The translations under genes and the position numbers were made by a program. Below, in pieces: positions 50,884-58,863 of a stretch of 64,000 bases of DNA. Origin of the DNA: Planctomycetota bacterium (GTDB taxonomy: Bacteria > Planctomycetota > PLA2 > JAEUHO01); assembly GCA_028281445.1 (NCBI GenBank), contig JANQJW010000053.1, forward strand, positions 1 to 64,000. Direction: 5' to 3'. Positions within the stretch are counted from its first letter, which is position 1. Each line of letters opens with the position of its first letter. The notes under the pieces were generated by a model. The model had not been told where the DNA came from, ran no database searches, and saw nothing but the letters and a program-made list of their open reading frames with translations.

Positions 50884-53559
50884 CTAGCGGCCGCCCATGA
50901 CCCGCTCTTCCTCGGCGGTGAGATCGGTGATCTCGGCGCGGACGAGGATCATCAGGTGGCGGATCTCGTCGCTGCGGCCCTTGCGGCTGAAGAGGAAGCC
51001 GATGATCGGGATCTTGCCGAGGAACGGCGTCTCGGACTGGCGATCGACCGTGACGATGTTCTTCAGGCCGCCGATCAGGATCGAGCCCTGGTCCGGGATG
51101 CGGACCGTGGTGCGAGCCTGCTGCAGGCGCAGCTCGGGCAGCTGGATGACGACCGGCTGGGTCGTCGAACCCAGCGTCGTGGCGAACGTCGGGATCGGCT
51201 CGAGCAGGTCGGCCACCGTGGGCTGGAGCTCCAGGGTGATGTAGCGGCGGTCGTTGCTGACCGTCGGGCGCACGTCCAGGCTCAGACCGTCCTGAATGAT
51301 GCCGATGATCGGGTCAGCGATGAACGACGTCTGGGCGACCTCGACGTCGAAGTCCTGGATGTAGCTGAGCTGGTTCACGACCGTCAGGTTCGCGCGCTGC
51401 GTGTTGTAGACGGTGATGACCGGAGCGGTCAGCGTGCGCGCTGCGAGGCTCTTCTCGGTGGCCCGCAGGATCATCGAGAGCTGCAGGTCGTCGAGGTAGG
51501 CAAGCGTGAACGAGCCGCCACCGACGCTCGAGAGCACCGTGCCGAGCGGGTTGTCGAAGATGTTCTCCGTGCGGCCGCGGAAGTCGCCATCCAAGCCGTC
51601 GTTGAAGTACGCACCCGCGGACGGGTTGAGCGCGGCAGCCGCGGGCAGACCACCCTGGGCGTTGTCGCGACCGGCCGAAGCCGCGTCTTCCAGACCGTTC
51701 GTCACGTCGTCGAGGTTGACGATCTGCGTGCCGACCGGCTGGTTGCCGAGGCCGCGGAAGTCGACGCCGACGTCGCGGATGAAGTTCTCGCTGATCTCGA
51801 GGAAGCGCGTCTCGACCGTGACCACGATGCCAGCGAAGCCGCGCAGGTCGTCGAGGAAGCGTGCCACCTGCTCCTGCACCTCACCCGTGGCCTTGACGAC
51901 GAGCGTCTGCTCGCCCTGGCTGCGGATGTCAGCGCCCTCGGTCGCCTCCCAGAAGGCCGGCGCCACGGCGCCCTTGATGAGCTCGATGAGCTCGTCGACC
52001 TGGCCGTAGGGGTAGACCGGCTCTTCGGCTTCCGTACCGAACAGCGGGTTCTCTTCGTCCGACACGTCATCGGGACCGACGAGCTGGATCGTCGGCGGGA
52101 TGAAGTTCGTCAGACCCGAAGTGAGGTCCGCGACGCTGTGGATCTGAACGATCAGGTTCTGCGTCACGAACTCCTGCTTCGTGAAGAGGACGATGTTGCC
52201 CTTCGTGGTCCAGACGACGTCTTCGCCGGCGGACGACTGCAGCATCGTGAGCGCGGTCGCGAGCGGCACGTCGGTGAGCGTGAGACCCGAGACGGGGTTC
52301 TCGTTGACCTCCGACGCGATGCGCGGGTCGGTCATGATGTTGAAGCCGGTCTGGATCTGGAGGGTCTTGACGACCTCACGGAACTCCTGGTTGTCCACGG
52401 CCAGGTTCACGTTCGTGCCCTTGACCTTGGCCAGCAGGGCCTCGGCCTCGGGGTCGGTCTCGATGTTGCCGAACGTCGGGCGGGCCTTGGCGCGGACGGA
52501 CGAGATCTTCTCCCAGAACTTGCGGCTCGGCCACGCGAGGATCTTGTCCTGCGGGACGCGCGTTGCCTGGATGTCGTCCATCCACTCGCGGAAGGCGAGC
52601 TTCTCGCGGCGCAGGTGCTCCTTGCTCATCTGCGCGTGGCGGGCGCGGTTGGCCGACATCTGCAGCTCGCGGGCCTTGGTGTTGTCGGGCTGCGCCTCGA
52701 GGACGCGCTCGGCGTAGTTCTCCGCGAGGCGGTAGTCGCTGCGGTTGAACGCCTCGACGGCCGACGCCATCCAGCGCTCCAAGCGCTGCTGCTCTTGGAG
52801 GAGGGCCTGCTCTTCTTCAGCAGCCATCTGCGCGATGCTGTCTTCGACGGCCTCGCGGCGCGCGTCGCGCTCTTCCTGCTGCTTCATGTAGTTGGCCTGG
52901 CGCAGGCCGTTTTCGGCGTCCTGCTTCAGGGAGCCCCACTCGATCTGGTAGGGGTCGCTGTTGATGATGAAGAGCGCGTTCTCGAAGCTCTCCTTGGCGC
53001 TGTCGAAGCGGCCGTTCTCGAGGTGCATGCGACCGAGGTTGGCCAGCTTCGCGGCCTTCGTGCGCTGCTCGTCGATGCGGATCTTGGCGATCTCGCCCTG
53101 CTTCTCGGCGTAGCCCTTGGCCGAGGGGCCGCGGCGACCGAGCAGGCTCTCGACCTCGCGCAGCTCCCAGTTGACGTCGCTGTTGGCCGGGTTCAGCTCG
53201 TGCGCCTCGCGCAGCAGCTTCTCGGCCTTGTGGAACTCGCCGTTGCGCATGTGCGCCTTGGCGGCCTCGAGCTTCTGCTGCACGACGAAGCGGACCTTGT
53301 CGGCCTGGACGGCCGCGGCCATCGCTGCTTCTTCCGCCAGCTTGTCGGGGCTCGTCTCTTCCTCGCCGATCATCGGCGGCAAACCACCGGGGGCACGACC
53401 GCTGTCAGAGATCACCGGTTGCCCGGGATCCGTGACGTCGGTCATCGCCGTCGGGTCGTCGAGCTGCGCATCCTCGGTGAGGATGGTGCGACGATCACCG
53501 GTGCAAGCGATGAGCGCGATTGCGAAGAGTGCGACGGGTACGATTCGGATGTTGCGCAT
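50884..53559 (-). CDS. Secretin (GspD/PilQ-like outer-membrane channel) lipoprotein with long N-terminal repeat region
   Basis: 891 residues from the ATG at 53559 (a GTG at 53571 is possible). The signal ends in IALIACT, a lipobox. Residues ~70-330 are highly charged and helical, with TPR-like units (AHMRNGEFHKAEKLLREAHE, LGRMHLENGRFDSAKESFEN, NRSDYRLAENYAERVLEAQP). An N-domain follows (NLAVDNQEFREVVKTLQIQT, GLTLTDVPLATALTMLQ), then further secretin N-domains and the C-terminal channel domain (PVVIQLPELRLQQARTTVRI, DQGSILIGGLKN, GKIPIIGFLFSRKGRSDE). Secretins form the outer-membrane gate for type II/III secretion or type IV pili. No other secretion core gene adjoins; the GspK-like gene at 2.3 kb and the ExbB/ExbD genes upstream are possible partners. 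Confidence 0.88.
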   Translation of the reverse strand: MRNIRIVPVALFAIALIACTGDRRTILTEDAQLDDPTAMTDVTDPGQPVISDSGRAPGGLPPMIGEEETSPDKLAEEAAMAAAVQADKVRFVVQQKLEAAKAHMRNGEFHKAEKLLREAHELNPANSDVNWELREVESLLGRRGPSAKGYAEKQGEIAKIRIDEQRTKAAKLANLGRMHLENGRFDSAKESFENALFIINSDPYQIEWGSLKQDAENGLRQANYMKQQEERDARREAVEDSIAQMAAEEEQALLQEQQRLERWMASAVEAFNRSDYRLAENYAERVLEAQPDNTKARELQMSANRARHAQMSKEHLRREKLAFREWMDDIQATRVPQDKILAWPSRKFWEKISSVRAKARPTFGNIETDPEAEALLAKVKGTNVNLAVDNQEFREVVKTLQIQTGFNIMTDPRIASEVNENPVSGLTLTDVPLATALTMLQSSAGEDVVWTTKGNIVLFTKQEFVTQNLIVQIHSVADLTSGLTNFIPPTIQLVGPDDVSDEENPLFGTEAEEPVYPYGQVDELIELIKGAVAPAFWEATEGADIRSQGEQTLVVKATGEVQEQVARFLDDLRGFAGIVVTVETRFLEISENFIRDVGVDFRGLGNQPVGTQIVNLDDVTNGLEDAASAGRDNAQGGLPAAAALNPSAGAYFNDGLDGDFRGRTENIFDNPLGTVLSSVGGGSFTLAYLDDLQLSMILRATEKSLAARTLTAPVITVYNTQRANLTVVNQLSYIQDFDVEVAQTSFIADPIIGIIQDGLSLDVRPTVSNDRRYITLELQPTVADLLEPIPTFATTLGSTTQPVVIQLPELRLQQARTTVRIPDQGSILIGGLKNIVTVDRQSETPFLGKIPIIGFLFSRKGRSDEIRHLMILVRAEITDLTAEEERVMGGR

Positions 53560-53760
53560 CGATCGATCCACTTCTGCTGGAGACCTGTCTCTTGCCCACC
53601 GGAGGCTCCCGACCTCCGGCTCGGACCCTTCGCGCGCGAAGCGTGAGGGTCCTCCTCCCTACGGGGGCGTAGAACACCCCGCGAGGGTCATCTCCATGTC
53701 ATAAGTGCCGCGGGTAAAACGCATTACTTGACATGCAAGCGTGCTGTCAGGTGCGCTCCG

Positions 53761-55587
53761 TCACCGGCAGGTTTTCACGAACAATGCGCGCTTCTTGGGG
53801 GTCGTGCAGACGGCTTCGGCCGCGTCACAGGCCTTGTCGATTTCAGCCTGTGGCGCCTTCAATTTGCGCAGTAAGAGCACTTTCAGCACCCAGTAGTGGC
53901 AACCCAGGTGGGGGAGCTGCTTGCCGAGCGTCTCGAGACGCTCCAGGCACTCCTGGTCGCGATCACCAGCGTTGACGCCGCATGCACGCGCGAGGGTCTC
54001 GCTGTTCTTGCGGCCGAGCTCGAAGGCCTTGAGGTACGCCCGTTCTGCTGCCGCCTCGTGGCCCTGTGCGGGCTTGGAGCGTGCCAGGCGTTCGTGCGCC
54101 ATGCCAATCCAGAACGGGACCTCGGGGCTCAGAGGATCCAATAGGGCCATCCCCTCGAGGTTCTGCAAGATCGCCTCGAGATGCCGGGGGCGGAGCGGCG
54201 GGGCCTGGAGGAGGTGGGCCTTGATCTGGTCCAACTCGTGGTGGCGCTGGATGCTCGTGTAGGGATCGGGCAGGCGGGCGTTCTCTTCGGGCGGCAGGAA
54301 ACCGGCCACGGCGCCCACCCCGCCGTACCCGCCCGCGTAGTAGGCGCCGCCCGAGCCCATGCGGTCGGAGCGCTCAAGTTGCTTGTAATCCGCAATTGCC
54401 TGAGCAAGGCGGCGGGACTCGCCCTCGGCGGAGATCTGGACCGCGCCTGTCGTGGCCCGCGGACCTTGCTGGAAGCTCAGCGGCTTCAGTCCGTGGAGCC
54501 GGTCCCGTCCCGCGTCGATCAGGGTGCCGGTCGGCCCGGATGCCGCCACCAGCTGTGCCCAGCGATGGAGGTGGTGGCCGTAGAGGGTCTCCGCGACGCG
54601 GATGCGGTCGGCGGGCGCCGCGCCGGCCAGTAGGTCGATCCCGCAGCCGGGTTTGTCGAGCGTTGGCCACGCCACGCCTGCGATACCGGCCAGCGTCGGG
54701 GCGACGTCAGCCAGCTCGGCCGGGTCCGTGCGCACGCCCGGGTCGAGATCCGGTACGCGTAGAAGGAACGGCACGCGCAGCGTGCTGTCGGCGAGCAGGA
54801 GTCCGTGGGTGCGCTCTCCAAGATCGCCGAGCGCCTCGCCGTGATCCGAAGCGAGCAAGATGGCGACGTCGTTGCGACCGGCGGTCTGGAGGTCCGCACG
54901 CAAGCGACCGATGATCGAGTCGCAGTCGATGACATCGCTGGCGTAGCTGCCGTCCACCTCGTACGGCGCGTGTGGCTCGAAGAGGTGCACCCAGAGGAAA
55001 AGCGGCGTCTCGGGCGCGAGCCTCGCAACGTAGGCCTTCATGGCCGCCACGGTGTTGCGGCCCGTGCGCTCGGGCACGCGCATCTGCGTGAGGTCGGTCA
55101 GGTCGCCGTCGTCGTAGTGATCGAAGCCTTGCTCGAGGCCGTAGCGCATCGCGAGCACGCCGGCGGAGACGAACGCGGCGGTGTGCCAGCCCGCGTCCTT
55201 GAGCTTCTCCTGGAGCATGGGGAAGCCGCGCTTCTCCGGCGTGGGCAGGCGGCCGTACGTGTTGAGCCGCACACCCGTGAGCGCGGGCGGGAGGCCGGTG
55301 AGCATCGTGAGGTGCGCGGGCAGCGTCAGCGGTACCGGCGTGCGCGCGTTCTGAAAACGCAGTCCCTCTGAAGCGATCTTGTCCATCGCCGGCGTGTTCG
55401 GGTGGACGATGCCACCGTCCTCGGGAGCGTACGCACTGACGTGATCCCAGCGCAGGGTGTCAGGCGTGAGCAGGAGGATCGTCGAAGCTCTGGCGCCCGG
55501 TGGGCGGTGATCGTCCGGACGCAGCAGGAACCACGCGACGACGGCGAGAACAAGGAAGACGAGGCTGAATGCTGTACGCCGCGACAT
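53761..55587 (-). CDS. Membrane-anchored sulfatase-like protein with TPR-like C-terminal region, no formylglycine site
   Basis: 608 residues from the ATG at 55587 (in-frame GTGs upstream are possible). An N-terminal anchor (TAFSLVFLVLAVVAWFLL) is followed by the alkaline-phosphatase-fold sulfatase domain: STILLLTPDTLRWDHVSAYA with metal Asp, TPVPLTLPAHLTMLTGLPPA at the active site, and LLASDHGEALGDLGERTHGL. The C/S-x-P-x-R motif needed for formylglycine reads TLPAH, so classical sulfatase chemistry is doubtful; the Thr might act as in phosphotransferases. Residues ~450-608 are helical repeats (HERLARSKPAQGHEAAAERA) ending in several Cys. It is 200 bases upstream of the secretin gene. Confidence 0.8.
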   Translation of the reverse strand: MSRRTAFSLVFLVLAVVAWFLLRPDDHRPPGARASTILLLTPDTLRWDHVSAYAPEDGGIVHPNTPAMDKIASEGLRFQNARTPVPLTLPAHLTMLTGLPPALTGVRLNTYGRLPTPEKRGFPMLQEKLKDAGWHTAAFVSAGVLAMRYGLEQGFDHYDDGDLTDLTQMRVPERTGRNTVAAMKAYVARLAPETPLFLWVHLFEPHAPYEVDGSYASDVIDCDSIIGRLRADLQTAGRNDVAILLASDHGEALGDLGERTHGLLLADSTLRVPFLLRVPDLDPGVRTDPAELADVAPTLAGIAGVAWPTLDKPGCGIDLLAGAAPADRIRVAETLYGHHLHRWAQLVAASGPTGTLIDAGRDRLHGLKPLSFQQGPRATTGAVQISAEGESRRLAQAIADYKQLERSDRMGSGGAYYAGGYGGVGAVAGFLPPEENARLPDPYTSIQRHHELDQIKAHLLQAPPLRPRHLEAILQNLEGMALLDPLSPEVPFWIGMAHERLARSKPAQGHEAAAERAYLKAFELGRKNSETLARACGVNAGDRDQECLERLETLGKQLPHLGCHYWVLKVLLLRKLKAPQAEIDKACDAAEAVCTTPKKRALFVKTCR

Positions 55588-55623
55588 GCTGTTCACAACG
55601 TACACGTAACGGCGCTCGCACGA

Positions 55624-55747
55624 AGGGCCGACCACTCGGCCCGTGCGGGCCTCGGGTCGCCCCTACACCACCGCTGCCCCTGTGACAGTCGCTCAGGGAA
55701 TCGCGATGTAGGGGCGATCCGAGCGCAGCGAGTGGTCGGCCCGCGCT
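55624..55747. repeat. GTAGGGGCG/GGTCGGCCC repeat pair, locus 1
   Basis: One unit (GGGCCGACCACTCGG to GTCGCCCCTAC, 55624-55666) and an inverted unit (GATGTAGGGGCGATCC, GAGCGCAGCGAGTGG, TCGGCCCGC; 55703-55745) lie between the sulfatase-like gene and the small ExbD-like gene. The same two units, in the opposite order, occur at 56299-56450. The outer TAGGGGCGA word links them to the elements at 32.3 and 47.1 kb. Confidence 0.7.
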
Positions 55748-55774
55748 GTCACAGGGCCGGCCGAAACCGCTGAA

Positions 55775-56260
55775 TCACCGCGCTGCGTCGCGCATGCGCT
55801 CCTCCGCCGTACGCCCGTCCGAGGGCATCACTACGTCCTGAACCCCCAGCGCGAAGAAGATGCTGGCGAGCGCGTAGACGTCGCTGGCGGGGACGGACGC
55901 GGGGGCTTTGATCTCGCCCCGGACTTCCTCCGGCCGGCTGCCACGCGCCTTCATCTTGCGCAGGACCACGTCGCGGATCGTGTTGTGGTCCTCAGGGATC
56001 ACGTAGCTCTTGGCGTGGGTGTCAATCCGGACCGTGGTCTGGCCGTTCGCGTGCGTTGCCTTCAGCCGCACCATGAGGACGTCCTCCGGAAACGTCGGTG
56101 TCGGTGCCAGCCCGCGATCCTTGGGAAGCGTGTCTTCGATGCGCTCGTCGATCTTCTCGAAGCGCTTCTCCATCCGCTCGTGGCGCGGCTGCCAATCCAG
56201 GAAGTAGAACGCCGCGCCGGCGGCAGCCAGCGCGGCGAGGATGACGAGTCCCGTCTTCAC
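55775..56260 (-). CDS. ExbD2-like periplasmic protein with a replaced membrane helix
   Basis: 161 residues from a GTG at 56260. The N-terminal helix (TGLVILAALAAAGAAFYFLD) is unrelated to ExbD helices and lacks the MTPMID proton-relay segment. The rest matches the ExbD2 protein at 57685: RIEDTLPKDRGLAPTPTFPE against RIESMLPKDRGLAPTPTFPE, then MVRLKA, a shortened middle and EEVRGEIKAPASVPASDVYA. The conserved PPP(K/R)GG loop is lost. It therefore keeps the periplasmic fold but probably cannot carry protons. It is flanked on both sides by repeat units, hinting at recent duplication. It may act as an adaptor or be decaying. Confidence 0.65.
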   Translation of the reverse strand: MKTGLVILAALAAAGAAFYFLDWQPRHERMEKRFEKIDERIEDTLPKDRGLAPTPTFPEDVLMVRLKATHANGQTTVRIDTHAKSYVIPEDHNTIRDVVLRKMKARGSRPEEVRGEIKAPASVPASDVYALASIFFALGVQDVVMPSDGRTAEERMRDAAR

Positions 56261-56298
56261 GGGTCCGAGCGTACCTGAGCGCGTACGCCGGCGGGATG

Positions 56299-56450
56299 GC
56301 GATGTAGGGGCGACCCGAGCGCAGCGAGTGGTCGGCCCGCACCGTGGCGGGTTGATAGCCGTGTCCGCCGGCCGGCGCCTGCGGTTTCCGATCCGCTGAA
56401 CGGAAGGGCCGACCACTCGGCCTTGCAGACCTCGGGCCGCCCCTACATCG
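56299..56450. repeat. GTAGGGGCG/GGTCGGCCC repeat pair, locus 2
   Basis: Units GATGTAGGGGCGACCC, GAGCGCAGCGAGTGG (56299-56340) and GGGCCGACCACTCGG to GGCCGCCCCTACATCG (56403-56450) bracket an inner GC-rich hairpin (GCCGGCCGGC near 56370). Together with locus 1 they enclose the small ExbD-like gene. Confidence 0.7.
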
Positions 56451-56469
56451 ATGTTGGGCCCGGCGAGCG

Positions 56470-57045
56470 CTACCTGGCGGCGCGCGCCGCGCGCTCACTC
56501 GAGGTCAGCGGCGTCGGCGTCCCTTCGAACTTCACGTTCGTGATCCCGGCTTCCATGAACGCGTTGAGGACGGCGACCGCATCGCCATGGGGGACCGAAC
56601 CGCCGCGCGGCGGCGGCGCGACGATCTCGCCGACGATCTGGTCCGTGATTCCGCCGTAGGCAGCAATGCGGTCTTCGATGGCTCTCTTGACCGCGGCGAC
56701 CGTTGCGTCGTAGCGCTCGATACGATCGGGCGTCTCCTTGAGCCGGCCCTTCCAGCCCTTGGGGAGTGGATACTGCGCCGCGTTGTCGATCTTCAGCAGC
56801 GTGAAGGCACGCTCGCGATCGGCGATGCCGCGGCGGAAGAGCTTGACCTTGATCTTGTCCTCTTCCTCGAGGATCGACGGTGCCGGGTTCGGGCCACGGT
56901 CCTTTGGCATCATCGACTCGATGCGCCGGTCGATCGTCTTGAACTTCAAGCTGAGTAGAAAGAAGATGATCAGTTGGAAGACGATGTCGATCATCGGGGT
57001 CATGTTGAGCTCGGTCTCTTGCGGTTCGCCTAGTTGAAGGTCCAT
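56470..57045 (-). CDS. exbD: ExbD/TolR-family protein, ExbD2 type (second pair)
   Basis: 191 residues from the ATG at 57045 with GGGAGG upstream. The N-terminus has the conserved helix with proton-relay Asp (LNMTPMIDIVFQLIIFFLL). The periplasmic domain contains ESMMPKDRGPNPAPSILEEE, KGWKGRLKETPDRIERYDAT and GEIVAPPPRGGSVPHGDAV. ExbD works with ExbB to convert proton flow into mechanical force on periplasmic or outer-membrane clients. It starts 2 bases after its ExbD1 partner ends and is 60-70% alike by eye to the protein at 57685. Confidence 0.85.
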   Translation of the reverse strand: MDLQLGEPQETELNMTPMIDIVFQLIIFFLLSLKFKTIDRRIESMMPKDRGPNPAPSILEEEDKIKVKLFRRGIADRERAFTLLKIDNAAQYPLPKGWKGRLKETPDRIERYDATVAAVKRAIEDRIAAYGGITDQIVGEIVAPPPRGGSVPHGDAVAVLNAFMEAGITNVKFEGTPTPLTSSERAARAAR

Positions 57046-57047
57046 GG

Positions 57048-57560
57048 CTACCTCCCTTCCGGGTCGGACGGCTTCTTCACTGCGAACTGAAGCTGGTAGA
57101 TCTTGTTCGTGGCGCACGCGCCCATGAGCCACTGCACGTACTTCCACTTGGCTTCCCGGTCGGCGTGGATCAGGACCGGGACGTTGCTGGCACCTGTCGG
57201 GTCACGCAGGACGGGGTCCGCGCCGTGGACGCTCCGCAAGGCGTCCCGGAACGCGAGCAGTGCGTCGTCTTGCGTGCCCGGGTCGGCGGAAGCGAGCTCG
57301 AACGCGTGGTTCTTGAAGTGGATCGTGCCGGCGCTGTCGAGGTTGACGACGAGGCGCCGCGGCACGCCGTCCACTTCCTCATCGGGAATACCTTCGGAGG
57401 CGAAGGGGAGATCGACGGGGAAGAACTCCTTCGTCGACAGGTCGATGGTGAGCATGAAGAACACGACCAACAGGAAGGTCATGTCGATCATGGGCGTCAG
57501 GTTCATCGAGCCGGCTTCCGGCTCCTGGACAAGACGGTCCCGCAGTCTGCGGAAGAGCAT
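57048..57560 (-). CDS. exbD: ExbD/TolR-family protein, ExbD1 type (second pair)
   Basis: 170 residues. The membrane helix carries the proton-relay Asp (MNLTPMIDMTFLLVVFFMLT). The periplasmic part is of the ExbD1 type here: SKEFFPVDLPFA-like segment (STKEFFPVDLPFASEG), VVNLDSAGTIHFKNHAFELA, ALRSVHGADPVL, VLIHADREAKWKYVQWLMGA, LQFAVKKPSDPEG. It is a close paralogue of the protein at 58273 and precedes its own ExbD2 partner, so the pair arose by duplication of the adjacent pair. Confidence 0.87.
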   Translation of the reverse strand: MLFRRLRDRLVQEPEAGSMNLTPMIDMTFLLVVFFMLTIDLSTKEFFPVDLPFASEGIPDEEVDGVPRRLVVNLDSAGTIHFKNHAFELASADPGTQDDALLAFRDALRSVHGADPVLRDPTGASNVPVLIHADREAKWKYVQWLMGACATNKIYQLQFAVKKPSDPEGR

Positions 57561-57684
57561 GTCGAATCCGTTCCGGGTCGGATGTATTTCCGAGTACTTC
57601 GTGGAACGGGTCGGACGGTATGCGTCGCTACTCCAAGAGCAACGAACGCGCGGGAACGGAACGGGGGTGCGTCGTTCGGTCTAC

Positions 57685-58269
57685 CTAGCTGCCGCCTGCG
57701 GCTCGTGCCGCACGCTCGCTGCTGGTCAGCGGGGTCGCAGCGCCTTCGAACACGATGTCGGTCATGCCGACCTCGAGGAAGACGTTGAGGATCTGCACGA
57801 TGTCACCGTGCGGCACCGCGCCACCCTTCGGGGGCGGCGCGACGATCTCGCCCTTGACCTCTTCCGGCGAGCCGCCGTGGGCCTTGAGCTTCTTCAGCAC
57901 GATGCTCTTGAGCGTGTTCATGACCTTGTCGTACGCGTCGATGCGGTCGGAGCTTTCCTTGAGGCGGCCCTTCCACCCCTTCGGAAGCACGTACTGCTTC
58001 TTCTCGTTGTCGATCTTGATCATCGTGTAGGCCTTCTCTTTGTCCGCCATGTCGCGGCGGAAGGCCTTGATCTTCACCTTGAGGAAGTCCTCGGGGAACG
58101 TCGGCGTGGGGGCCAGGCCGCGGTCCTTCGGGAGCATGCTCTCGATGCGTCGGTCGATCGTTTTGAACTTGAGGCTGAGAAGGAAGAAGATGATGAGCTG
58201 GAACACGATGTCGATCATCGGCGTCATGTTCATTTCAGTGTCTTCGGGTTCGGGCAGAGGTACGGCCAT
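57685..58269 (-). CDS. exbD: ExbD/TolR-family protein, ExbD2 type (first pair)
   Basis: 194 residues, starting 3 bases after the ExbD1 gene. The helix with Asp (MNMTPMIDIVFQLIIFFLLS) is intact. Marks of this type: SMLPKDRGLAPTPTFPEDFL, KGWKGRLKESSDRIDAYDKV, GEIVAPPPKGGAVPHGDIVQ and DIVFEGAATPLTSSERAARA. It should join ExbB and ExbD1 in an inner-membrane proton-driven motor. Its periplasmic domain is the best match within the window for the C-terminal part of the anti-sigma factor at 24159. Confidence 0.87.
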   Translation of the reverse strand: MAVPLPEPEDTEMNMTPMIDIVFQLIIFFLLSLKFKTIDRRIESMLPKDRGLAPTPTFPEDFLKVKIKAFRRDMADKEKAYTMIKIDNEKKQYVLPKGWKGRLKESSDRIDAYDKVMNTLKSIVLKKLKAHGGSPEEVKGEIVAPPPKGGAVPHGDIVQILNVFLEVGMTDIVFEGAATPLTSSERAARAAGGS

Positions 58270-58272
58270 GGC

Positions 58273-58782
58273 TCAGCTCCCCTTCTCAGTCGGCGGCTTC
58301 TTCACCGCGAATTGAAGCTTGTAGATCTTGATGTCAGGGTGCGCGCACGCCTGCATGATCCACTGCACGTACTTCCACTTGGCGCCCCAGTCGGCGTGAA
58401 TCATGACGGGCACCTTGCTGGCCCCGTCCTTCTCACGCAGCAGGATCTCGCCGCGCTCGCTGTGGACCTGCCGGAGCGCGTCCTGCAGGGCCTGGATGGC
58501 GTCGTCCTGTTCGCCCGGATCCTCCGAGGCGAGGTTGAACTCGTAGCTCTTGAAGTGGACCGTTCCGTCGCCTGTCAGGTTGATCACGAACCGCCGGACC
58601 TCGTCGTCCTCCTCCTTGTCTTCCACGCCCGTCGTCGCGAAGGGCAGGTCGACCGGGAAGAACTCCTTCTGGGAGAGGTCGATCGTCAGCATGAAGAACA
58701 CGACCAGCAGGAAGGTCATGTCGATCATGGGCGTCATGTTCATCTTGGCGTCTTCGGTGTCGGTAATGACCTTTGCCGCCAT
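58273..58782 (-). CDS. exbD: ExbD/TolR-family protein, ExbD1 type (first pair)
   Basis: 169 residues. Helix with Asp: MNMTPMIDMTFLLVVFFMLT. Periplasmic part: SQKEFFPVDLPFATTGVEDK, FVINLTGDGTVHFKSYEFNL, DALRQVHSERGEILLREKDG, VMIHADWGAKWKYVQWIMQA, LQFAVKKPPTEKGS. It lies 81 bases downstream of exbB and 3 bases upstream of its ExbD2 partner. Having two different ExbD types per ExbB is usual in Planctomycetota and Myxococcota relatives. Confidence 0.88.
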   Translation of the reverse strand: MAAKVITDTEDAKMNMTPMIDMTFLLVVFFMLTIDLSQKEFFPVDLPFATTGVEDKEEDDEVRRFVINLTGDGTVHFKSYEFNLASEDPGEQDDAIQALQDALRQVHSERGEILLREKDGASKVPVMIHADWGAKWKYVQWIMQACAHPDIKIYKLQFAVKKPPTEKGS

Positions 58783-58863
58783 GGCTCAGTCTCCGTTCGC
58801 TCCGGGTCGGGAGCTGTTTTGTCGGGTCGGACGCCTGAACTGAATCTACGGGAACAACGGGGG

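Noticed and set aside
50752..53646. 964-codon plus-strand open frame over the secretin gene
   Set aside because: It runs through the repeat and the terminator and has only low-complexity Asp/Glu/Arg/Leu composition, while the minus strand encodes a clear secretin.
53727..53750. TTGACA promoter box upstream of the secretin gene
   Set aside because: The TTGACA is on the plus strand, facing into the convergent end of the sulfatase-like gene, with no matching -10; on the minus strand no convincing pair was found.
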